Assembly (NCBI GenBank): GCA_000230955.3
Contig: CP007061.1
Coordinates: 124,001-188,000 of the forward strand
Reading direction: 5' to 3'
Source of the DNA: Halobacterium sp. DL1
GTDB taxonomy: Archaea; Halobacteriota; Halobacteria; Halobacteriales; Halobacteriaceae
DNA: 64,000 nucleotides
A program made the position numbers and the translations under genes. Each line of letters opens with the position of its first letter. The stretch's first letter is position 1. The notes beneath the pieces were generated by a model, which made no database searches, was not told the origin of the DNA, and saw only the letters and a list, made by a program, of their open reading frames with translations. Positions 58,011 to 64,000 of the stretch are shown here, one piece after another.

Positions 58011-59090
58011 TCAGCGCAGGGTGTTTCGCTCTTCCTCGAGGCCGACACCCGGGTTATCGGTGCCGTGTTCGTCCTTGTAGGCGTTGACGAGTTCACGACT
58101 GTACCTCGCGATCCGATTTTGGGACGTCGGCACGACTGTGCTTGACGCCTCGGCGACCTGCCCCTGGGTGAGATGCTTGCTCGGGAGCAGGCGATCCGCC
58201 GCGTACAGCGCCGACGCCGCGACGGTCAGCCGTGGCGTCCCCGGCCCGACCGGCACCTGATCGCCAAGTCTCATCAGGTGTTGGGCCAGCCGCCACGTCC
58301 GCACGACGCGCGCCCCGGGGATCGCGTCATTATCGAGCGCGTCGACGACCTCCATCACGGCATTCGGCCTGATGAGTGGTGCATCGAACCCACATTCACA
58401 CCGAATCTTCCGCGCTGCAGCACACACCCGCTCGTGGGGCGCTTTCGTGTACATCGCGACCGCGACATCGATCTCGTCGCGATTGATGGGAGACGCTCGT
58501 GCCGCGACTAGGACGGCGCCGCCAGCGAGTGCTTCCCAGGCCATCCGCCCGCCCGGAAGCCGCGCTTCCGAAGCGCTCCGGAGGTATCTCGCCGCCATCT
58601 TGATGACGTAGTCCGGCAGGTCCAGATTGCCACCGATCATCTCGATGTCCCGAAGCCCCTCGTTGAGGCGCTTCGTCCGCTTGCGCTTCTCGCCGAACTG
58701 ATAGCGCCTGTGCCACTTCCGGAGACGCTGGAACTTCTTCCACTGCTCATTGCTCAGGGGATTACCGTGGCCGTCAGTCGACTTCCCAATCTTCGTGTGA
58801 AGGCCATTGTCCGTCCGCAGTGGGTCCACCGTCTCGATGCTCTGATCGGCGTTCCCAATCAGGCCCAGATCGTTCAGCGTCGGGCTCAGGTCGACCCACT
58901 CGTCGGCGACAACCAACCCGCAATCCCTGCAGAACGACTCCTCGTCTGCAGTAATCACCTGGCCCTCACACTCGGGACAGGCCGACCGTCCCGACGGCTC
59001 GCGCTCAACTGTAGTCTTTCGACTACGCTGCTCAGTAGTTGTAGTCTGTACATCCGAAACCGTCTTTTCGCTCGCGTAGTTACTTGACAT
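58011..59090 (-). CDS. tfb: Divergent transcription initiation factor IIB (TFB-2)
   Basis: 359 residues, MSSNYASEKTVSDVQTTTTE. Zn ribbon with Cys38, Cys41, Cys54 and Cys57 (CPEC, CRDC). The B-finger region is unusual: it lacks the GPEWRAF-type sequence and reads ADEWVDLSPTLNDLGLIGN, though GLHTKIGKSTDGHGNPLS is kept. Two cyclin repeats follow (AWEALAGGAVLVAARASPIN and TVAASALYAADRLLPSKHLT). Probably a specialised TFB with altered promoter or polymerase contacts. Its 5' and 3' flanks are shared with the OB-fold gene at 15093. Confidence 0.88.
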   Translation of the reverse strand: MSSNYASEKTVSDVQTTTTEQRSRKTTVEREPSGRSACPECEGQVITADEESFCRDCGLVVADEWVDLSPTLNDLGLIGNADQSIETVDPLRTDNGLHTKIGKSTDGHGNPLSNEQWKKFQRLRKWHRRYQFGEKRKRTKRLNEGLRDIEMIGGNLDLPDYVIKMAARYLRSASEARLPGGRMAWEALAGGAVLVAARASPINRDEIDVAVAMYTKAPHERVCAAARKIRCECGFDAPLIRPNAVMEVVDALDNDAIPGARVVRTWRLAQHLMRLGDQVPVGPGTPRLTVAASALYAADRLLPSKHLTQGQVAEASSTVVPTSQNRIARYSRELVNAYKDEHGTDNPGVGLEEERNTLR

Positions 59091-59700
59091 TGGTGTGTTA
59101 GCACCTGAAGGCGCTCACCACCGCGCCCGACCCCCCGTGTTCCTGCACGGGATTTCCTCGACGTCGACGACCGACCAGTCACGACTGCGCGCTCTCGCTC
59201 GCGCCTTCGCGAGCGCCCTGTGGGCGCGAGCGAGAGCGCGCCCAAGGAAGGCCACCCAACCAGCACCGCGCGCCGAACCGCCCGGAGCAAGCGGCCAGCT
59301 TTAAGCCGTTTCTCGCGTCCGGCCCGGACTGCGGGTTCGTGTCCAGAGCGACGGTCGTGAGCACGGCGAGCCGTGGTGTGGCTCGCCGCGCGGAACGGCC
59401 CAAAGCGCTGGAACGCGAAAGCCCGCGAGGGGCGCAACCGAAAACGCGCTTAATGCTGGCGTCGAGACCAGATTCACTTTAGCCCGGAACGGGCGCTCGC
59501 GGTGCGGAGAGCGCCCGCACGCCCGGAATGGTCGGTCGCGAGCGATGCGGAGGGCGGAATGCGGCGCGCGGTGCGTGCCGTCACGAACCATCCAGCCAAC
59601 TGATGTCGACGCTCGCCGCGCCAGCCGCCATCCTGGCGGACTCAGAAAGGGCGAAGCCGTCTCGCGTGGGTCGCGGGATGCCAAACGGCCGAGGGCTTTC
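59091..59700 (-). ncRNA. Long structured non-coding region, copy 2 (leader or ncRNA)
   Basis: Homologous to 15990-16691. Same order of elements: hairpin CCCGTG ttcctg CACGGG near 59134-59151 before GATTTC; a 19-bp stem (59187-59205 with 59223-59241); the stem GGCGAGCC/GGCTCGCC around GTGGTGT near 59366-59387; AACGCGAAAGCCCGC; TAGCCCGGAACGGGCG; GCCCGGAATGGTCGGTCGCG; GGACTCAGAAAGGGCGA; GGCCGAGGGCTTTC at the far end (59687-59700). No ORF. Strand assumed from the leftward TFB-2 gene; a rightward gene begins 8 nt beyond. Confidence 0.6.
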
Positions 59701-59707
59701 GACGACG

Positions 59708-60265
59708 ATGCTTTACAATGACGTGCTCGCTATCAGCACGCGAATGTCGGGTCTCTATGATACGATTATGTCGACGGCCGAGGACAGCGACTATATCGAC
59801 GTCGAACACGTGTGGCCGCTCGGAATCGGCCTCACTGTCGTCCTCATCTCGCTCCTCGACATTCGAGCACTGAATCAACTACTCGCCTCACTTGATGGGT
59901 TCACACAGTTGCGTGATCTGCTGTTGATGGCGTTGAAAGGGGTCGGCGCGGGGATGCTCACGCACTTTGCCTACAGTACGAGCGACGTCTCGTTTCGGAG
60001 TCGTCAGACGCTCCAAACCAAAGAACGTGCGCTCCTGCTCATTCTCGGCGTCGGTGTCGGCGCAGGTCTCCTCATTGACGTCGTCATTCCCCAGCTGGTG
60101 GAACCCTTCCCGTTTGTCGTGGTTCAGACCTCCGGCCTCCTGTTGGTACTCGGAATGTGGTATCTGCACTTGCTAATCGAGAACTGGAAACTCTCGAACG
60201 AGTGGCCGCACGTACTGAGTGGTGTGCTCATTGCCTTCGGCCCGTACGCACCCTATCTGTTGTAG
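59708..60265 (+). CDS. Membrane protein of unknown function
   Basis: 185 residues from ATG 59708 (MLYNDVLAISTRMSGLYDTI); an internal Met at 59744 is possible. Hydrophobic segments: WPLGIGLTVVLISLLDIRAL, LLILGVGVGAGLLIDVVIPQ, FPFVVVQTSGLLLVLGMWYL and HVLSGVLIAFGPYAPYLL. No recognised family. It starts exactly where the conserved non-coding region stops, so its promoter may lie inside it. Confidence 0.6.
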   Translation: MLYNDVLAISTRMSGLYDTIMSTAEDSDYIDVEHVWPLGIGLTVVLISLLDIRALNQLLASLDGFTQLRDLLLMALKGVGAGMLTHFAYSTSDVSFRSRQTLQTKERALLLILGVGVGAGLLIDVVIPQLVEPFPFVVVQTSGLLLVLGMWYLHLLIENWKLSNEWPHVLSGVLIAFGPYAPYLL

Positions 60266-60416
60266 AACGCTGACGGAACAGAAATGAATGGGAATCGCAA
60301 TAGCTGGCGGTATTAGATCGATATAGTCCTTCCTATAGGATTTCCTAACGCAAACGCTATTGTCGCCGTCGCGCCCGTCAAGAAGTCATTAAGCCCCCCG
60401 CTACCAACACAGACGT

Positions 60417-61346
60417 ATGTCCCGCTGGGAGCACATTGATCTCCAACAGGCACTCACCTACGATGAGGAACTCACCCTCTACCGAATTACGCGGATGTAC
60501 CTTGGCCAACCCGAAGGCTTCGACGATCTTGAGATCACGAGCGGGATAGAAGACGACTATCTCCTCCCGCAGCCGATGCCAGACGACGACCAAATCGCCA
60601 TCGGCGACGCTGACCTTGCTGACCTCGAGGAGAAGGGGTTCATCACCCAGGAAACCGTGATGCGACGGAACTACTGGGGCCTCACGGAGAAGGGAAAAGC
60701 AGCTGTCCCTACGTTTTTCGAGGAGTTTGACACCGATCCCAACGAATCGATCACCCACCGAATCGGCGTCCAGCTCGCCGATATGTATCTCCGCAACATC
60801 GCAGTGGGCTATAACACTCGGGGTGTCCGCACTTACCAGTCGATCGACGAGTTCGACCCCGCCAAGACGTTCGACGTCATCGCGTACTCGAAAGACGACC
60901 ACGAGCCACGCGTCCGCGTCGAGGTCGAACGGGAGTCAAACAACTACGACGCCGTCGTCGACGACTTCGAAAAACTCCGCGACGCCGGCTACCACGACGC
61001 CCCTCACTACACGGGCGCCGCATTCTGGGTATTCCCCCGCCGGAGCACCGCCTACAAGATCATCAACCTCCTCATCGACCGCGACCTGATCAGCCTCCGT
61101 AACGGGAAGATCAACAAGAATACCCCACTCGCACGCGCCCAGCGTGAGGTTGGTGAGTGCTACAACCCCGGCTTCGACGCCTTCACCACGTATTCGAAGC
61201 TCATGTTCTGGGACTTCGAATTCGACGGCGACCACATCGCCCCCATCGGCGACCGCGCAATCCTCGACGAACTCCGGGAGGATCCAGCGTACGACTACGT
61301 CGATGAGAACATCTACAACACAGCCGTTGACCAACGCGCCGTCTGA
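60417..61346 (+). CDS. Winged-helix protein with nuclease-like C-terminal domain, next to repeat arrays
   Basis: 309 residues. N-terminal winged helix at about 12-105 (TYDEELTLYRITRMYLGQPE, DLADLEEKGFITQETVMRRN, WGLTEKGKAAV). Then FDVIAYSKDDHEPRVRVEVE followed by RESNNYDAVVDDFEKLRDAG looks like the Asp ... E-x-E core of a PD-(D/E)XK-type fold. C-terminal helix-rich part (WVFPRRSTAYKIINLLIDRD). It lies 70 nt upstream of array B (GTGCGTCGGT), so it may bind that array as a replication or regulatory protein. No family recognised. Confidence 0.55.
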   Translation: MSRWEHIDLQQALTYDEELTLYRITRMYLGQPEGFDDLEITSGIEDDYLLPQPMPDDDQIAIGDADLADLEEKGFITQETVMRRNYWGLTEKGKAAVPTFFEEFDTDPNESITHRIGVQLADMYLRNIAVGYNTRGVRTYQSIDEFDPAKTFDVIAYSKDDHEPRVRVEVERESNNYDAVVDDFEKLRDAGYHDAPHYTGAAFWVFPRRSTAYKIINLLIDRDLISLRNGKINKNTPLARAQREVGECYNPGFDAFTTYSKLMFWDFEFDGDHIAPIGDRAILDELREDPAYDYVDENIYNTAVDQRAV

Positions 61347-61418
61347 CCTCCCAGATTACTGAGATAGCCACTTGGCGCCTGAAGTTCGTACCGTCTCTTT
61401 ATCTGGACGCAAACCACG

Positions 61419-61610
61419 ACCGACGCACACCAAATAGCGAGTTTAGAGACGAGGAAAAACGCTGTAAGAGTGCGTCAGAGCGTATTCAATGTGCGTCGGT
61501 TTTCGAAGTGCGTCGGTCTTCTCCAAATCATCTAGTACAAGCCCCAGATTGACCGAAAATCTACGATTCATGCGCCTCAAAACAGACCCGCTCGCTGAAT
61601 GTGCGTCGGT
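61419..61610. repeat. Iteron-like array B (GTGCGTCGGT, 5 copies)
   Basis: GTGCGTCGGT at 61491-61500, 61508-61517 and 61601-61610; a variant GTGCGTCAGA at 61470-61479; the complement ACCGACGCAC at 61419-61428. Located downstream of the gene at 60417 in a gene-free region. Copies 2 to 4 are about 17-21 bp apart, copy 5 is 93 bp further. Confidence 0.85.
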
Positions 61611-61725
61611 ATGAATCCGACGTGATACGAACCGCGGTCCGGTCACAGTTGGAGGCCACAACGGAACCAGAATAGACGAAATTGAACCATCGACCCAGAG
61701 GCAATCAGGATTCAAAGGTAACGCG

Positions 61726-61766
61726 TTAACCAACAATCCCGGTCCAGTCTCGGTATTGTTGGTTAA
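61726..61766. repeat. Inverted repeat family 1, copy 7
   Basis: TTAACCAACA (61726-61735) and TGTTGGTTAA (61757-61766), perfect, 21-nt spacer. It lies between arrays B and C, with no gene within 380 nt on the left. Confidence 0.9.
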
Positions 61767-61839
61767 TTATCTTCCCCCTCCACCGTTTCCGGAGCTTCGG
61801 CCGCCGTTGACGACAAACTCCTATCTGCAGGTAGCCGCC

Positions 61840-61890
61840 GATCCAATGCCTTGGTTCCAACGAGGAACCCCCCATCTATACTAGTTGGTT
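61840..61890. repeat. 51-bp conserved box, copy C (origin-like)
   Basis: Begins GATCCAATGCCTTGG and ends CTATACTAGTTGGTT, with central dyad GGTTCC-AACGA-GGAACC followed by CCCC. It aligns ungapped with 25346-25396. The dyad is kept in both although its bases differ. Array C starts 3 nt after it. Confidence 0.7.
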
Positions 61891-61892
61891 TT

Positions 61893-62065
61893 TGCCGTAA
61901 CAGAAATGCCAAGTCTGCGTAATCGGGATCGAGGACGGCTAATACGGGCGCACGGCAACGTCCCCTACTGCGTTTTCGTTACGGCAATCTCAGTGATTGC
62001 CGTAACAGAATTCTCTCTGTCGATTTCGAGGTTTCTGAGCCGTTGTCGCTGTCGATGCCGTAACA
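61893..62065. repeat. Iteron-like array C (TGCCGTAACA, 4 copies)
   Basis: TGCCGTAACA at 61893-61902, 61998-62007 and 62056-62065; an inverted, nearly exact copy (CGTTACGGCA) at 61977-61986. The last five bases, (G/T)AACA, match those of array A. AT-rich DNA lies between copies. Confidence 0.8.
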
Positions 62066-62484
62066 CGATTCCTCCTTCCGCTACACAGGCTGAAACTGCT
62101 GTACACGGCAGAATAGCTGGAGGCCATGCTGGACCATTTCTCATTCGCGCTCTCGTGGCAATCACAGCTGACGTCGTCACTAAGGGCTAATTCCTACTGG
62201 AACGAGGCGACCAGCGCTATCAGATCGTTGGCACCGCCCACGGAACCTCCAGAAGCTACACTGCTCTATAAAGAGACTCCACACTCAATCATAGTCAGAA
62301 TAGCTCCGTTTACTAGCGGAGGGAATTCTAATTGTGAAACCAGGATTTAGGGCCTTATTCGGACAACATCGACGAAATTAGTGGTAAACCGCAACTAGGA
62401 AAACTGACGGTGAGCTAAGTGAATCGATTATACGAGAGGGAGTGTCTCAATATCTTGGCACAAGGTGCTGCAAAGCCGAGGAAA
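62066..62484. other. Gene-free gap right of array C
   Basis: No ORF with haloarchaeal codon character. The right part is AT-rich (around 62330-62440) and would suit an unwinding region or promoter. No further repeat copies were seen. Confidence 0.4.
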
Positions 62485-63132
62485 CTATGAGTCGGAATCT
62501 TGGTTCAGAATATCCTTCGCCAATTCTTGCATACTCGTGTCCTTCTCTTCCCACCGGACGTCCCGAGAGACGATGAGAGTATACAGCCGTTCTTGCCGAT
62601 CCTCTATCTGGGAGTACCGAGAGAGTCCGAACATCCTCTTGAGTATCCTGTAGGAGTTGGCCTGCTGATAGGCATGAGCGTAGTAGCGGTCGGGTGCATC
62701 TGCCGTATAGAATATTGGAGTCACCTTTCGGTCAACACAATCCTCAATCACCTCTGGGTGGGTTCCAGGGTCCCACTCGTGGAGTTCGTAGCCCTCGTAA
62801 TCGTCGATTTCGTAATTCCCGCCCTCTACAGCAGTGCTCTGGTTCCGAAAGGCGACGACAGCTGACCAGTTCTGGTCCTCCGTTAGCACGATGTTGATCT
62901 CGTCAATTGGACCTTCGTGCCAGTCTCCAGGATAGTCCACCGCAACCCCGATGCGAGAGTCATCTTGCTCCCCAAGGATAATTGTGGGCCACCCACTCTT
63001 GGTCGAAGAACGGACCTCGATATCGTCCGCCAGCAGGCGTATGAGTGGATGTGCATGGACTCTCCTCCCCGGTGTATTCAGTTGTGTCCCGATTGGTAAC
63101 GGAATCCCGTCCTCAAAGTCCACGACTGGCAT
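62485..63132 (-). CDS. Hypothetical protein
   Basis: 215 residues, MPVVDFEDGIPLPIGTQLNT. Beta-rich N-terminal part (WPTIILGEQDDSRIGVAVDY, IDEINIVLTEDQNWSAVVAF) then helices (YAHAYQQANSYRILKRMFGL) and a charged C-terminus. It has a lower GC appearance than most genes here. No family recognised. It converges on the array C region. Confidence 0.5.
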   Translation of the reverse strand: MPVVDFEDGIPLPIGTQLNTPGRRVHAHPLIRLLADDIEVRSSTKSGWPTIILGEQDDSRIGVAVDYPGDWHEGPIDEINIVLTEDQNWSAVVAFRNQSTAVEGGNYEIDDYEGYELHEWDPGTHPEVIEDCVDRKVTPIFYTADAPDRYYAHAYQQANSYRILKRMFGLSRYSQIEDRQERLYTLIVSRDVRWEEKDTSMQELAKDILNQDSDS

Positions 63133-63212
63133 TAGACTGGAATAGGTTGTCCAGGGTACAAGAGTTTGTTACTGACTCTGCTTCGCACGTCACCTCTCAA
63201 TTTGGAAAATCC

Positions 63213-63354
63213 GGCTCCGTTGAAATCCCGGCTCTGTTGAAACTCTCTTCACACCTTGCGATTTGCTGAGAGGCTCGTTTCTAACCGTATCTACGAAAAC
63301 CGGTGGGAACAGTAGCTCTCCTCAATATCAACTTTGAAGGATTTCAACAGAGCC
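63213..63354. mobile_element. MITE with the same ends as the 10.6-15 kb unit
   Basis: A 125-bp element, GGCTCTGTTGAAA (63230-63242) to GGATTTCAACAGAGCC (63339-63354), without coding capacity. An extra end, GGCTCCGTTGAAATCC (63213-63228), is placed directly to its left. These ends match the terminal repeats of the IS-bounded unit at 10629-14976, so the same transposase could move it. Confidence 0.7.
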
Positions 63355-63496
63355 GAAATCTTTGAAGATTGAGAGGAGCAGCATGCTGAATACAGCGCGC
63401 GTATGCAGCGCCCTGACTGATGACAAGCCATTTGAGTGCCGCTCAGTAGTTTTAGTGACAAGGGATATTTAGGAGGCAACGCTGGTAGGAGACGTC

Positions 63497-64000
63497 GTGA
63501 TTACAGAGTCACCTTTCAACGCCAATCTGGCGATACTGGAGCCGGGTAGGCAACATCATCAGGCAGCTCTTGACGGGCTCAAAAGCCTAGAGTTCTCAGA
63601 GAGCCGGTCGTACGGGTTCAACATCTCCGAATCAGGTGAAATAGCTATTGGCGGATACTTCGTTGAGAAGACCCCTGTCAAGACAGAGACTTTTGACGCA
63701 TCCACACAGCAGGTTGTAGACAGGGAAGTTGAGCAGACACTGCTGATACCTTTCCAGCTTGACTTTGATATCGGACTCCTCTCTATTTTTTCCGATCAAA
63801 GCGATACGAGCAAGCTGATCTCTAGGATTGGTGAGGCAAGCGACTTCAGTTTCCCAATTACCGAGACACAGCTCCCGGTAGACAGGGTGTACGCAAATCT
63901 ACAGGACAAGGAGTGGGCGATTGACGTGTCCAGTATACGCATACAGAACTTCGAGGCAGAGGGCGGCCTCTCCGGGACGTACACCATCAAAGATGTCGGG
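63497..64000 (+). CDS. Hypothetical protein, C-terminus cut by the window edge
   Basis: GTG at 63497 opens 168 codons without a stop to the window end. GGAG at 63488-63491 (spacing 5 nt) and AGGAGG at 63471-63476 are candidate ribosome binding sites, unusual in a window of mostly leaderless genes. Protein starts VITESPFNANLAILEPGRQH and is beta-rich (YGFNISESGEIAIGGYFVEK, LLIPFQLDFDIGLLSIF). Codon usage is more AT-rich than neighbours, which suggests recent transfer. Family unknown. Confidence 0.55.
   Translation, partial: MITESPFNANLAILEPGRQHHQAALDGLKSLEFSESRSYGFNISESGEIAIGGYFVEKTPVKTETFDASTQQVVDREVEQTLLIPFQLDFDIGLLSIFSDQSDTSKLISRIGEASDFSFPITETQLPVDRVYANLQDKEWAIDVSSIRIQNFEAEGGLSGTYTIKDVG

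Noticed and set aside
61443-61736. Minus-strand ORF of 97 codons over array B
   Set aside because: It consists of the repeats and an inverted repeat read as codons, with no haloarchaeal acidic composition.

Overview
The window is a stretch of accessory DNA from a halophilic archaeon (class Halobacteria), most likely a megaplasmid or an integrated conjugative element. The predicted proteins are strongly acidic. It contains haloarchaeal insertion sequences (ISH3-type and IS5-type) and archaeal basal transcription factors: one TBP, two TFBs and a TFB fragment. It also has a Tat lipoprotein and many small proteins of haloarchaeal DUF families. No rRNA, tRNA or core metabolic operon was seen. DUF and family names below are recognised from memory of the families, not from a search.

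Layout. 1-10 kb: a leftward run of small accessory genes (DUF6610-, DUF7389-, DUF6166-, DUF7567- and DUF7568-like), two frame-disrupted genes, and two HTH + TumE-like pairs, ending with TFB-1. 10.2-15 kb: a truncated GHKL ATPase followed by an IS-bounded unit carrying a decayed IS5-type transposase and a three-gene ABC exporter. 15-24 kb: an OB-fold DNA-binding gene with a long structured leader, an HTH + PIN pair, an orphan restriction-endonuclease-like gene, two paralogous small genes each followed by the same inverted repeat, a VapBC pair, a broken PIN gene and a third HTH + TumE-like pair. 24-37.7 kb: a primase-polymerase-like gene next to an origin-like repeat array, then a leftward type IV secretion / conjugation operon (coupling ATPase, VirB4, small membrane proteins, VirB6-like protein, lipoprotein, surface protein, pilin-like protein). 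37.8-45.4 kb: cytochrome P450 with a divergent regulator, XseAB, a histone-fold protein, an ISH3 insertion and TBP. 45.4-57.2 kb: a complete type I restriction-modification system followed by a probable defence cluster (HEPN protein, large membrane protein). 57-64 kb: TFB-2 in a flanking framework shared with the OB-fold gene, an HTH/nuclease-like protein, two more repeat arrays, a MITE and a gene running off the right edge.

Three kinds of non-coding structure stand out. (1) Two copies of a 51-bp dyad-plus-C-run box (25346-25396 and 61840-61890), each followed after 3 nt by an array of about 10-bp repeats. The two boxes are about 84 % identical, but their repeat units differ (GGGTGGAACA versus TGCCGTAACA). 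A third array (GTGCGTCGGT) lies beside the second box. This looks like duplicated replication-origin or partition regions whose specificity has diverged. (2) Ten long-spaced inverted repeats in two families (TTAACCAACA/TGTTGGTTAA, seven copies of 41-42 bp; TCTTACCAAA/TTTGGTAAGA, three copies of 45-46 bp), all between genes and often directly after a stop codon. (3) A 600-700-nt GC-rich non-coding region present twice, upstream of the OB-fold gene and upstream of TFB-2. Stems are preserved by compensatory changes, and a further conserved flank lies beyond the 3' end of both genes, so two unrelated genes sit in the same framework.

Taken together, the element carries transfer, candidate replication, its own basal transcription factors, several toxin-antitoxin-like pairs and defence genes. 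Many genes are decayed by frameshifts or insertions. Some clustered frameshifts could instead be sequencing errors.
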